The translations under genes were made by a program, and so were the position numbers. From NCBI GenBank assembly GCA_022702545.1, contig JAHRBC010000007.1:992001-1056000 (forward strand): a stretch of DNA of 64,000 bases, in the 5' to 3' direction. Below are positions 37,601 to 51,000 of the stretch, piece by piece; position 1 is the stretch's first letter, and every line of letters starts with the position of its first letter. Source of the DNA: Phycomyces nitens (lineage: Eukaryota; Mucoromycota; Mucoromycetes; Mucorales; Phycomycetaceae). Below the pieces are notes generated by a model that saw only the letters and a list, made by a program, of their open reading frames with translations, did no database searches and was not told where the DNA came from.

Positions 37601-38832
37601 ACTTAAGAAGATTGCCGACCGAGAGAGAAAAGGATAAAATATAGGTTGGATTGGGCGCATTCAAAAAAGAGTAGCATCAGTAGCACACTCAAAATGTAGA
37701 GAGCATAAGCAGTTATATTCACTATGCTGAAACATAGTATACAAGTTGAAAAAAATATAACGTGTTTTTTTTTAAAAAAAAAAGCATCAGCGTCTATAAT
37801 GAAAACCAGAAGCTTTATTCATATTTGCTATCTTACTAATATAATATGGGCTTTTATCCTGTCGCAAAGTTAAATTTTTTAAAAAAGGGCATTATTTACT
37901 TGCAAGGCTATTAATGTAAAATTAATAAAATTACTCTATAGTATAGTATTGCCACCACCAGAATTTAAATGATCCAAGACTCAAGAGCTTGGCGTAAATA
38001 TTGACATTTTTATATTTTTAACCTCTTCATTTTAATTTTTGTTTTTACTTGCAGGTAAATTACTTCACGGCCATTATAAGGTATCAAAAACCTTGGGCAA
38101 TACTTTATCTAATAAGAGCCAAAAAGCAATTTTTTTTTAAAAAAAAAGGATAAAGAAACTTTTCGAATACAAGGGGAAAAAAGAAAGAGTACGATATAAA
38201 TCGCTAAAAACTATGGCTATAGCACAGAATAAGATGAATATTTTCAACATAAAAAGTAAATAGCGCACAGAAAAATACAATTTAATAAACTACTCAAAAC
38301 ACTAGATAGATATTTTAAGAAAAACAAATATTTAAAAAGAAATTGGTCAAAGAATTGATAAGTTCCAAAGCGCTTTCAGCATAAAGAGCCCAGTCTATAC
38401 CTCAAAGTACTTTAACCTATTTTATATGACAAGACAAGTATAAATATCCACCAAATATCTCACATATACGGTGCTTTGTGATAAAGCTAAACAAAGGTAT
38501 AGGCGGTTATATAAAGTTTTTTTTTTTTAAAAAAAAAAAGAATCAGTAAATTTCTTTGGATTTGGTTAGTACAATAGTATTCGGCAAAAGTGTCCTGTGG
38601 GTGCAGTTGTCTTTCTGGATACCACATTAAAATTAGACTGATGGCTTTAGTGTTGGCCCAAGAATTCAACATTTTACAATATGGCGGCATTAATGATATA
38701 TCCAAAGTAGCAGTTGGATCTGATACTATACGCAGGTGTGTGGAAAGAGCCATTGGTATTCAGGCGCAAGTTTACTGTGTTTTTTTATTATTATCTTAAC
38801 TTTTAGGAGCACAATATTTAGTAAATTCCAAT
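34633..38832. other. 4.2-kb AT-rich stretch with no recognisable gene
   Basis: Frames on both strands are short and low-complexity. Three mirror-like T-run/A-run palindromes lie at 37765-37783, 38130-38147 and 38517-38539. One + frame at 38590-38799 has a non-random look (GGINDISKVAVGSDTIRRC) but no matching context. Otherwise I see nothing definite. Confidence 0.5.
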
Positions 38833-38960
38833 TAGCCGATTTTCCAATATTTATTGGCGCAGTGGTGAATAATTATTATTGATCTAAAGCAAAAGGACCG
38901 GAGGAAAAAACATTAATAATTATTCACCACTGCTCCAATTAATATCGACAAATCCGCCGA
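38833..38960. repeat. Foldback (MITE-like) hairpin, about 125 bp
   Basis: A 20-bp perfect inverted core (38859-38878 with 38914-38933; GCAGTGGTGAATAATTATTA) lies within longer imperfect arms of about 45 bp and a loop of about 35 bp. Structure and AT-rich surroundings fit a small foldback transposon. No target duplication was identified. Confidence 0.6.
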
Positions 38961-39403
38961 CTTCAGGGGAAAAACCTGTAAACCATGTCCGGTCTGAACA
39001 AAATGCCGTTCACATAGGAACAAAATGTCATCTACCCTACCCAAAGATAAAATTTCGTTTTTGAAAAAACAAATCTGGATTTTAGGTTTTACCAATGTTC
39101 AAATTTACCATTTGTCTTTCTGTATATTTTTTAAATTAAGACCAAGTAGCCTCTGGAAAGAGTGTACATTGGTTCATATATGAATACGACATGTCAATTA
39201 GCAGTTATATCTTTAGTTTAGCTAGGGATTACCCCTAGGATTGAGCTGTAAGAACGCCCGACAAGGTACAAGTTTTAATTTTCTTTAGTGTTTCGTGTTT
39301 GAAGATACAAAAAATATATGAAAAGCTTCAGGGCCATTACTAAAAAAAAGTTTGGAGGTCAATAATTTTTTTTTAAAAAAAAAGAATCTTGAAGTGGATA
39401 TAT

Positions 39404-41265
39404 TTATTGGAGGAATTGAATAAAAGAAACTGTTGGCTTGAGATAATCATAATATTCACGATAAATATATGGCTGTTCACATTCGGAAGGATCTTGCATT
39501 GTGGTGAGAATTAATGCCTGTTATATGTTCGAATTAAATGACCGTTCAGTGTCTATAATAACAAGAAATTTACCTTAAGACTGAATAAAATCTCCAGCGA
39601 CTCTTCAATTGAAGTGTATGTCGATTTTAAGGTTGGAAGCATTATTTTACTCAATAACACAAGGTCATATCCATTTTCTTTCGAGAAAGAACTACGGTAT
39701 AGTTCCATAATTGTATCAGTAATAAACACACCAAAAACGCAGAATTCTCTTGTAGACTTGGCTTCCTTGATCCGATGATGAAGTTGCTTTTTTAAACGTT
39801 CTCCCAAACGAGCCCTGTCTTCTTCTTGCAGCCTTTCACTGACATCATTTACTTTGATTTCCCCACAGCCAAATTCTTGATGACTGCTATATATCAAAAA
39901 GTCATGAGTTATAATCTTCCCACTCGTATCTTGATTTGTGATAGAGGGTTTCTCCCTGTATAATAAAATCATAAGTAAATAAAAATAGATGAGAGCTGAT
40001 CGCTTTTAAACTAAAAGAAGACATACCAGGCAATGTTGATTTTTGATTTAGAATTAAAAACAAATCTTAAAATTATTGATATGTTTTGGACAGAATAGTC
40101 AATCTCGGATTGCTGGTTATTAGATGTCAGAGGTAGTCTGTCCAAAGTTTCCGTCAAATTAACTAGAAATACGCGTAAATTTCGCTGAAAAACATCTTCT
40201 TCTGTTGGAGGATCGTTTGGCGTAAATTGAGATGGAAAGTATTCTGCTTTTGTTAATCTTGACTAAAGATATTGTAAGTCTCAATTCATTACATAGACTT
40301 GTTTATGATCTTACTCTTCTCCATTTTCTTATCTCAATATAAGTTTGGTCAGAAAAATTATAGGGTTGAAGTAGAAGCTCTACAGGGCAATCATCGTAAT
40401 AATTGATTGACGATAAAAGTCTAAAGCATATATGTGAGTAGACTAAATTTAGAAAGTGCATTATGAACTTACAATCTTTCATCCAGACTTGGGTCATTAT
40501 CCATTTTATGAGTCGATGGTTTTCTGGTTAGTGATATATCACAAAAAATCATTCGATTCTAAAACATATGGACGTTGCTTAAGCAACTTGCCATGGTTGA
40601 AAGATGATTCAGGTGCTTCGAATGATTCATCGGTTGTATCTGTTAGAAATGATCTTGGTTCTGGTTCTTCCGATGACAAGGATCGGGAAGATTCATTTCC
40701 TTATACTTTAATCATAGAAAATACATGTCAGTATTCTTCTACTTTTTGTGTATATCATCAATCACTTACCAGATTGACAGCTTTTAGGAGGTTTTGATGA
40801 TTCATCATGACCCTCTCCTGTTTCTTCTAACATTCTTTTACTAGGAATAGCAAAAATAGTTCTACCACTCATTTCGCCTTGAAAACCGACTGTTCCATAG
40901 TTGTAGTAGTTTGTTTGTGTTGTTGGTTCTTTCTGTGGCTGCTCTTGTTGTAATATTTCCTGTTCAAATTATCAAAAGATTAAGTAAGAAGTTGCTTTTA
41001 AAAAAGAGATACAACTTACACAGTTTTCAATTAAGTCCTTTACAATAAGCATTTTGTCCGTCGACAGATCGTCAAAATGCGCTAAAATTTTTAAGCAATG
41101 TCTGTATTTGGCAAGGACAGAGGCTAGGCTAGGTTTCCTCCTATTCTCTTCCGTCATATGTTTTCTAAAGGATTCGAAATCCCACTCAGAAACTGGAGAG
41201 TACTTGAAGTATTCAACACATGGGTCTTCTGATGAAAAGTCGGGAGTAGGAACTTTGTTATCCAT
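39404..41265 (-). CDS. Uncharacterised protein with possible PD-(D/E)XK motif, frameshifted
   Basis: Exons read from MDNKVPTPDFSSEDPCVEYF at 41265, with donor AACTGT|GTAAGT at 41020/41019, then EILQQEQPQKEPTTQ..., a Ser/Glu-rich linker (GNESSRSLSSEEPEP) and a conserved-looking core. The core is IRKWRR near 40310, ITHDFLIYSSHQEFGCGEIK near 39880, and LKKQLHHRIKEAKSTREFCVFG, ending IQFLQ at 39404. The Asp...Glu-x-Lys spacing in HDFLIY...CGEIK recalls PD-(D/E)XK nuclease folds. The frame breaks at the run 40543-40548: with five instead of six bases it continues as NDFCDISLTRKPSTHKMDND, so this is either a recent pseudogene or a sequence error. I do not recognise the family by name; similar proteins appear lineage-expanded in Mucoromycota, from general impression only. 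Confidence 0.55.
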
Positions 41266-43559
41266 ATTATAAGTAAAGCGTTGTTGAGAGATATAGAAAT
41301 TGTTTGTTTTGAAGGATTCAAAAAAACAGATATTTATATGCATTTGTGAAGACTGTAATTTTAGACCTACCCTTGTTTTTAGGATACCGTTAAATCGACA
41401 CAACGTAAAGCAAGCCATGGACTATATGAATTAACAATAGTGTAAGGTACAAGTCAACACATAAAACATGGATGTGTATTTCATTTACTTTTGGCGTGCA
41501 AAACCCAAAGCAAGAAAGAGATGGTTGTCATGAGTAGTGATTCATGTTTGGCATTTTGGTAATGTGAAGAGTAATTCAGAGCCGACTGTTGTCAGTTTCT
41601 TTGGGCCGTAGTAATCTCTTGTTAGCAAGATTTATACAATATATATTGGTTTGGTGTCTTTACTGATTCAAAGTATACTCTTAATCGACTTTGGTTTGAC
41701 GTCTTTATTTGTTTAAAATCTGCTCTCAAACAAGGAAAAAGGACGGTTCAAAGATTGACTCTATAATGTTGATTGTGATGAATAATGAAGTGTTGACAAC
41801 CAAGATAAAGCACAATGAGTAATGCGTAATCGTGTGGCTCGCTTTTAACTGTGTCAATTTACTGGCCGCACCAATCCGAAGTCGGGTGAATATAAAATTA
41901 CTGGTTTTGTTTAGTCGTTGACTTCACTGACAACTGGGTTTTTTTTTAAAAAAAATGCCTTAAAGAGTAGGACTCCGATCGTAAGTCATGTGATTTACGA
42001 ATGATCGATTTTAAAGGAGGTGCAGAATAGTGTATTTTCCGTTTCGGACCTGAGCAGTTTGTCCGTAGGAAGAGACGTGGGGTTTCGCCCAAGTAGTCGA
42101 TGTGTCCTAGTGGTTAAGGAGTGTGACCAGAAAGGGTTTTCGCCCAAATCTATAGATTGTTGTACCACCTATGGAAGTTGGATATGAAATAGGGTCACGG
42201 ACCATGTTAATAAAAAAGTTCTTTTTCCCTTGTTTTGTTTAAGATGGCATCTTGAGAGATCCCTGAGCGAAAGTAGAGGAATAAGAGCAACAAATTGTAC
42301 AGACTTTAGTTGACAAGCACTGATTGATATCCTGAAAACCGACCTTCGCGACGCACTGTCAATTTCTGTGAGAGACAACTATGAAAATATACCAGAAACC
42401 ATCTACCAGCTACATTTTAGTACGCTTCATACATCCCCACAAATACTAAATCTTAGACCCTTCTATATAACTCCGTTTTTGAGCCGGAATACCCCATCTC
42501 CATTGCTCTTGAACTCTTGGATACTCCACCCTTGCCCAAAATTACAGAGGTTTTAAAGTGGATTTTTTGAAAACACATGTAGCTACTGAGTTTATAAAAC
42601 CCTTGAATGGGGTAAAAGCGATAGCTTTTACCTTCTTATTTGGAAAAGGTTTTACTAAATATGGGTTTAATACCTACCATAATAATTAATTTATTTACTA
42701 AATTAAGGTGGTTCCTTTTTTGCCGACTGGCAGAGATATGGTAAAGTGCGCCTTCCATGCACCTCTTCTTCACGCCAGACCGAACTGTATGTTGCTCCGA
42801 CCCGCACACCATCACATATACACTAATTAGTGGCAACGTTGGCAAAATGAACACAGAGGATGTCGTTATAAGCTTCCTAGCCGCGCTTTTATTCTCAAAT
42901 TATAATATATCTGATCCTATTGACACTATTTACATATGAAACACTTTAAGAGATAGATGATAAACATTACTAAACGCCCACCTTGTGAATCTTATGTGCT
43001 TGGCCCAATAATCTCTTCTCTGTTTACTATGCCTAAAGACAAAAGGATAAAGTGTACAAAAAATGGTGCTCTTATAATTACCTCAAAAATATTGCGTTTC
43101 CCTCTTTATTGTATTTTTTCTTTCTTCTTTTTCGCGGCAACAATGAATGAAAAATATGCTGGTGAAAAGGGTAAGTTTGTCAACAAAATTAGTTTTTAAA
43201 AAAATGCCTTTAAATATTCATTTCAATTTAGAAATGTAGAAATTCATTTCCACGTCAAAGAAACCATGTTTTGAATCGTTCGCCATGGCCTTTTTAAACG
43301 ACACAGCCAAATGGTCGAGACAAGTCCAAGCCAGCACCAGCAATGGTCCCTTTACTACATGATACCGACGCTTTGGCAAACTTCATTGCCGATTAAAACC
43401 TCACATAAAAATGAAGTAAGTGTTTTGTATTTTTTTTTTAGTTCCACGTCATTTTAATTTTATTTGTTTGGGTAGACCGACACAATATTCTGATAAACTA
43501 TAGGAAAGTATGTTCAATATTAAACTCGATCAGGTAACATTTGAATGATATGACATAGA
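41266..43559. other. Spacer with decayed fragments, no supported gene
   Basis: Short frames such as MNTEDVVISFLAALLFSN (from 42847) and DTAKWSRQVQASTSNGPF (near 43300) look like broken coding pieces, but stops interrupt them quickly. A T-run/A-run palindrome lies at 41939-41955. The motif TTTCGCCCAA occurs twice, at about 42083 and 42139. Confidence 0.4.
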
Positions 43560-44311
43560 ATGGGTATCTTATTTACATGTTTGGCATTGGTATCGGTACA
43601 AATTGCTGCAACGCGTGCTGTTGTGCATTTGACCAACACTGCGGCAGATGATTTGATTAACAATGCTCAGACGTCAGGTACAACATTACCACCTACAGAA
43701 GATGAGGATGACACAAATCAACAACAACAGCAAACCGACATACTTGATTCCTTAGCACTCCTGTCTATAAAAGAAACCTGTTTTCAAATGGGCTATAAAA
43801 TGGTAATTTTTGACAGGGTTTTATTTTTCTTACGATCTGATCGTATTTTCTTAAAGAAAGTTACTGTCGGTCCCCTGGGAAATGGAAGAAAAAAAGTTGT
43901 TAGATGAAATCGATGGTCCATTTATTAATATGCCATAGAGCCTGTGTGGCATTGTAAAACGCGTTTTTAAGAAGGACACTTTGGATCATTTGGATCTCTC
44001 TATTTTGAAGTAAATTTATAACAAATATGGTAGTGCCAAAATTTTATAATCTTACTTTTGTTATTTTGCTTCTTAATAGATGATCTTTGTCAGGTATTAT
44101 CAATTTGATTAATCCATCACACCAAGAGCGGTTGAAGTCATTTATCGATTTTAACGAGAAGAAAAAACTCTCGATTTGGATTAACGTATTCAAGTCACAT
44201 GGAATGAATGATGAATCACGAAAAGTATATGCCCGCGCCATGGAAATAATCAACACATTCACCAGAAAATTTATCAATTTTTATCGCCAAACTCAGGACA
44301 TTTTACCTTGA
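43560..44311 (+). pseudogene. Unrecognised gene, probably degraded
   Basis: ATG 43560 opens a frame with a possible signal-like hydrophobic start (MGILFTCLALVSVQIAA), then Thr/Gln-rich sequence and SLALLSIKETCFQMGYKM. A GT donor at 43802 and an AAAG acceptor near 43861 would join LLSVPWEMEEKKLLDEIDGP in frame. TAG at 43936-43938 interrupts it. Coding-like sequence resumes as SLCGIVKRVFKKDTLDHLD and, further on, as HQER LKSFIDF...FTRKFINFYRQT to a stop at 44311. I do not recognise the protein, and the later splice junction does not close cleanly. Confidence 0.4.
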
Positions 44312-44688
44312 ATCAAAAAATTGCTTATTGTCTCCAAGAATACGATGTCAACCTGTTTTTTCTTCTTTTCAAAAACGCTTTCGGGGTCTTCATGATAGAG
44401 TTTAACCTATTGATGGGCCGCGCAAACATGAATATTCAATTGTTTTGCGGCAGCAGCAGCACTTGGGGATTTACTAAAGAAATATATGAAAAAGCTAGTT
44501 TTCTCATCAGAATAAAATGTATATCCCCGCTTATTCCAATACTTCATATTAACATCTTCACTCATTCTTTCATTTATTGCTTGATGAATAACAGGACTAG
44601 GTCGCTCAGAAGATTTATTTCTTATAAAATGAGTGCGAGAACTTGTTGCTTCGATAGCAAATACTTCCTTCTCAATGAAAAGTTCCAT
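44292..44688 (-). pseudogene. HTH transposase N-terminus (Tc1/IS630-like), remnant
   Basis: The frame contains RGYTFYSDEKTSFFIYFF then SAAAAAKQLNIHVCAAHQ, TAG at the Trp position, and VKLYHEDPESVFEKKK. This 'AAKQL.I....A..W...Y..DP.S.FEK.K' pattern is the homeodomain-like DNA-binding start of a transposase family common in Mucorales. The catalytic part is missing. Confidence 0.5.
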
Positions 44689-45088
44689 TGGCTCAACTCC
44701 ATTCTCATCAACAGCGTGCCCTTGTTCATATTTGTAAGAAAAAATGGGTACTCATAATTTAATGTCGCCAAGAAAAATTATAGATTGAGAAAGAGAACTG
44801 GAAGATGTACAAGAAATGTCATGGCTTCTTTTATAATAGTGAAATGCTGAGATTTTCAAATGACTGAGCGACAACTAAAAATAAATAAGGTTCACAGACT
44901 TCATTGTCGGATCAACTGGCATCATTGCAGGACGGAAAACGTTTTTGCATGACAGCAAACTCAAAATCAGCAACTTTACTTTTTGAAATGACTGTATTAT
45001 TAAAGGATTTGGACCAGCCATATAATACCTAAAGCTTATATTAAACTACACATTTACAGATTTTCCTTTTCAACTATATATACACATA

Positions 45089-48000
45089 TTAAAAGGTGCT
45101 GTTGATTCTTATATTCGCAGGGGTTCCACGAGCGTAACAATTCCCAGGATCAGGATTACAATATATTTCATCCGGAATCTTGAGTTTTCGAAACTCATTG
45201 CGTGCTTCTTCCGTCCATCTGATTCTCTCGGTTGGTTTGAAAGCATATTTCCCCAGAAACGACCAATAATACGCTTTTAAAAACCTGATTTCTTCGATAA
45301 AGTGCATTTCAAGGACTCCATGGTGCAAAACCTTTACAGAAAATAAACGTCCCAATTAAATAAGATACCTTATCATATCCCAAGTACACAAAAATTACCA
45401 TATAGCCTTCCACAATTCTCCCGGTAAGTATAAAAGGAAGAGCTCTTGCGAGGTAGAGACAAGGTTGAGTGAATTCCCAGAACTTTACTTGTTGGAATGC
45501 ATGATTGATTTTTGTAAGACCAGTGGCAAACTGCTGATAGTTCCCGGAATCCAGAGAACACACAAGCTCAACCTCGTTATCTTCTACCATGCTGTACAGT
45601 CCCATTGTCACAAAGATCAATCCTAAAACTGGGAATATATTGGCTAACATAATTTGTTTTCTGTATTAGTTTTCCAGACTCTTTAAAAATAATCTTACGT
45701 GTTCCGGTCAAAGCTGGCAATACAGTAATGAGTTTTTGGGTATGATCTCTAGCTTGTTCGTAGTTCCTCAGCTTCGCATAGTAGCAAACAAGTGTTCCAT
45801 GAATTGCTATTTGGTTGTATATTGCAGCTTCACGATAATGTGCCTCCAAAAGTGATACAATTGCCAGACATTCGTGTAGCCGGTTGGTTACAATGCAGTT
45901 ACCAACGTTATACACCCCAAGCCATATTTCTGCTTCACTATCTCCGTTGCTGTGAGCAGTACTAGCCATTTGTTTTAGCAAAGCAACATCTTTCGGAGAG
46001 CTGTCAAGGTTTCCTCCAAAGATACCCATCGTCACCAAAAGTTTCACGGACCGATAAAAAGACTGAAATTCCACAACAGTTCCTAGCGTTAATGATGCCT
46101 GAATAGACTGATAAAGCAAATCTCTTGCATTGTCAAATTTTCCTGCTGCAAAACTCAAGAAAGCACATATGGTCAGAGTATCGGAATCAGTGCGCAGATC
46201 CATATTTCGTAGAGCCTTGGTGATGTAAAAGATGCTTTTTTCTTTTTGATCATTCACCCAGCATAAAAGTGCATTTCGAGCCAAGAACATGGTATACTTT
46301 GGTCCGATATCTCCAAGTCTTTCGCAGGCGTTAAGTCCAAGAAGACAAGTATAGACAAAGTCTCTTCCATTTCCATTGTAAAAGTAAATATTCGAGAGCG
46401 GCTTCATAATATCTATTATCCGCTTCCAGGTTTCTGTCCTTGTGTCATTTTTATGTCGTATTCTTACGCCCCAGCGTCGATGTCGATATTGATCCGCTCG
46501 ATTGATCCAAAACTTCCATAAGAACTGGCGCTCGGTTTTGGGCCAAGGTTCGCCAAGACAGTCGAGGGCTTTGAATAGGTATACTTCTCCTTCTTCAAGT
46601 TTTGTCCTCATTGTATAGCACAGACCTAGGTTGATGTATATGTCGCTTATGTGCATGATTCCGAATTGGAGATAGAGATCTTGGTTATTATCCAGGATAT
46701 TGACAATTTTTTCATAGTTTAATGTTGCCTCGGGTATCAAGTACGATTTCATGTTGAAATTTCCGAGCTCTTCTAGATAATGGAGTTGTTTGTTGAGGCT
46801 GTCTGTTTCCAGATAATGACGAGTAATTTTCCCTAGAAGCTCGTAATAGTTTCCCTTTGTAAGTTTTTTCTCGTAGTAATGGGCAAAAAGAGTATGTATC
46901 GTCATTCTGGTTTCGTAGGATACCATGGTATTGATGCACTGTGGAATTGTGCTATGGCTAAAGGTGTATAGGGTATAGTCAAGCTCACGAGTATCTCCAT
47001 TTTCGAGTATCCGCAAAAACCGATAACGGTCATAGGTCTTGATAATATTCCAGGTGTCTCTTGGATCTTTACATTGTAAAATAGTATTTTCAGTAGACAA
47101 AACTGCCTTGACTTCTTGAACCTTGAATGACTGTCCTAGACAGCTGGCAGCCTTTAAAAACTGTGTTTTAGTAGCTAGTTTGCTTTAATAAGGCAATGTT
47201 GTTTTACTTACAGCCAAAAATTCTTGAAAGTTTATATCCAATCGATCGTATTGCATTTTGATAAGTCGCTTGTATTCAAAATATCCCATTTGATCATCAA
47301 TCTCAAAACGACTACTGCTAGGAACAAGTTCGCCATCCATTACAGTAACATGATTAAAGTCTTTCAAGATAATGGCCATATTTCTATTATTAGTTTTATA
47401 AAAAAAGTTGTACGATTAATAGGTAAATCACATCTCTAGTTTGTCTACAAACTTACTTTACATAAAGTGGATTTCCGCTTGTGCATTTCTAAACAACCAT
47501 ATAAATGCTTTCAATAAGGAACTGTGCCGAATTCTAAACCTCGACTGCTTACTTGGACAACGTTAATGATCTCTGGACTAACTCTTGTAACTCCAGCATT
47601 AAATGTCTTTAGTATAACCTCGCCAATGTCCCTATTATTCAAACCGTCCAATGCAATGTTTTTATACTGGCCACTGGAAGAAAATCGTTTGAAAAACGTA
47701 ATATCGTAATCTTTTGTCGGTCGAGAAGCTATTATGAGAATTACATTTCGACATTGTTCGTGAATCTCTTGCAAAAGTTTAATTGATGCACTATCGATCC
47801 CTATAAAAATAATCTTTAGGCTCCAGGTATTGACACACATTTACGGTATCAACACATGTTTCTTACATTGGGCATCATCACAGACAAACAATAAACCGCA
47901 GAAGCTCGAAGCATAGTTTATCATATTTATAACGATACGTGAGATCACAATATCTCGACTACGTCCATCGAGACTTTCTGTTTCCTTGTTTTCTTCGATA

Positions 48001-51000
48001 CCATTCAGAGATGGGAATATCATTTTGAAAAGTGGCAAATACAATTCACTCTCACCGCACTTGAGAAGGCATCGTTCAACAAGCTCTTCGATATCTTTGC
48101 TGAAAGCTTTGTAGTTCTCGCATGAATTTGGTGACACGGGCGAAAGAGCTGGGTAGTGAATGGGTTTATTGATCCAGTCCCTGTACATAGTACTAGAAGA
48201 CACAGATGTATCAACAAAGAGAGGAACTTTGCTTTCAGTACGTGAGTTTGATGAGGACTGGTTGTTTTGGTTCATTCCAGATATATCATCAAATAAGGTC
48301 GGGTTTTGTTTTGTATTTGTAGGAATTCGTTGCGAATCAATGGTTTCGAATAAGGAGAACATCAAGCTTTTAATAAGATAGAATTTTGAGCTTTTTTCGA
48401 CTAGATGACATTTGGTTTGACGTAAGATTGGCATTGTTCTCATATACTCGTTTTATCTCACCTTCAGCAGACGCTGCCCAGCTTTTGGTTATAATGAATA
48501 ACAGGTAGTGAGCAATCAAGACTACCTGTCAAACAATCCTTACCAGTACACCACATCAGGCAAAGATACTGTGCTACACAGAGTTCGACAGAAATAACTC
48601 TTGCCCACACCAGACGGACCAGATATCACCAATACATAACACTCTCTTGTATTATCCCAGTCGTTGATAAATTTTACAGCGATATCCATTTCGGATTGGT
48701 AGCCAATAAAATCCGTATTTGAGGCCGTAGTTTGAGTTGACAGACGTCTTGGTTCCACAGTGGCAAAATGCTTAATCTCGTATACTTGAATTGGCTTTGT
48801 CTTTCCTTTGACATAGTTATCACCAAGATTGATATATTCACATAGATCACCTATCTGTTGGCGAGTGGGATAATCACACACAATATTTTGTTTTGAGGAC
48901 CTGATTTTTAACATGCGTACAGCGAGAATAATGGTATCTCCCGAGATACCTGGGTCACGACGAAATGGATTGTTTTTTGGTACGACAGCCGTGAATATGA
49001 TTCCAGTCGCAAGCGCGATAGCAAATCCAGGCAAGTTCTGTTCTCGATAAGCATCACGCAACTCCACAGCGGCCTTTGCAGCAAACACAGCCTCACGTTC
49101 GTGTGAAAGTGGAGGAAGTCCAAATACGGCCAAGATTGTGGCACCTAAAAATGATCTCTTGGGTTAGAGATTAAGTACTGATGTCACACCACTTTGATAG
49201 AATCTTTGATTCAGTAATCATACTCGCCTTTGTCATCGATCGCAAATTGCTGTAACATTCCTGTGGGAATACGATGATGGAAGTGGAAATAGAATGAGGG
49301 GAAAATTAAGATTATATGCCATTATTAAATGTCTTTAACAAGGTATATTTGTAACAAACCTTCATATTTCAAGAGAATATGAAGACAACTAACGAGTGCC
49401 TTTTGAACAATATCCAGCCCGTCTTTTGTAACCACATTCATTTTCCCTAAACTGACAAACATTATTGTTGTTTCTCTAAACTGAGCAAGTATGTCTCCAG
49501 AAGTGCTGTGCTGAAGACGGTACAGGGAGCTTCTACTGATATACTTGAAATAATGGGGGTTTTTATCCACCGGTAAATTTAAAAACGATGTATTACGAAC
49601 ACGGGGGATCAGCGGCTCTGCAGCCAATCTATGTCGATCAAGGACCGTGCCAGTGCTTGGTTGAGTATTAATACGCCATTGGGAAGTCGGTGTTTTCAGT
49701 GAAGTCTGGGACTTTAGTGAAGACTGGGACTTTAGTGAAGGCTGTACTCTTAGTGAAGGCTGTGCTCTTAGGGTCACACCAGGTCTACGCAGCAATGGTT
49801 GGTATTCAGAACTTCGAACGATATAGTAGTTATTACGCTGTTCATATTCTAGGATCATTCCTTGTGCTCGAACGATATCAAGAGCGTCTTGTGTGATGCA
49901 CATCTCTCCTGCTTTGGCTGCTGATAATGCCTCGGACAAGGAATCAACAACAGGACCGCCAATAGCGTATTCAAGACGCCCGTAGTATTCAAGAAAGTAT
50001 GAGCCAAATGGGGGAATGCTGTCTTGGTCTGGTGCCTGTATGCGTGGGTAGGTATTAAGGGCATCTTTTGGAGGGTAGATATTGGAGACAATATCTCCAA
50101 CAACCACATTGGTCACTTCTCCACACGATAATGCAATATGTAATTCCAAATCAATTGCCCCTGTTTGGCTATTAGTTGAGTGCATAGTAGATGTGCTGAA
50201 ACGTCTATACGATGAAGATTTGCGATTCTTGTTTTTGGCAAGAATAAAGTTGAAACATTTCCACCGGTCAAAAGACATTGTGTTGTCCCCTGTCCAAGAT
50301 AAATCTTCTTTTTGTGTTTGACTCTGAAAGCTTTCTTCAGATCCTGTGGTTTTAAGGCTTCCAAAGATCGCCACCTTTCTCCGGCCTGTGGTAGGGACAT
50401 TTTGTGTAGCATCCGCACTTAGTTTCCGATGCCTGGCTCTCTCTTCGGCTGTAAGATACACACGATAATGAGATAATCGAGTGAGGAGCTGTAAACCACA
50501 TTCGATTGCCTTTCTGACAAGGACATTTCTTTGGCGAGTCTGAGATGAACCTTCACAACCTTCGCTACCAGAGGATGTTCCATCTGAAATTCGACGATCG
50601 TACATATCCTGTTGAAAACAAACAAGGACCGCATCTCCAAGGAACTAAAATATACAGGTATCGATCTATTGTAAGAATATTCGCACATATACATCAGTAG
50701 TTAGCAAGGAACAAAGTCATTACCTTTACAACATCCCCGCCAAAGTATTCTATGATTTGTATGCACTACAGAGGTCTTAATAACAACATTTGCTTTTCAC
50801 CAGACAGCAAACATTTCTGCTTCTCACCTCGCCCATGTAGGCACCAATTTCCATGGCAATTGCCTCTGCACCAGACTGACTCTTTTCGGATGCAAGCGTA
50901 GACAGCTTTATTGGCATGTTTTTAGGACCATTCGATTAACTTGACTACTGTGCATTAATTAAAGAATGCCCTTTTTTTTACCTTGCTGAAGCCTGGTCAA

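Noticed and set aside
38590..38799. Short + frame with GGINDISKVAVGSDTIRRC, possibly a hAT transposase piece
   Set aside because: The similarity is too short and no other hAT motif or terminal repeat lies nearby.
42085..42180. tRNA- or SINE-like segment (TCCTAGTGGTTAAGGA followed by GGGTTTTCGCCC)
   Set aside because: A D-arm-like stretch is visible, but no acceptor stem, anticodon arm or proper T-loop can be folded.
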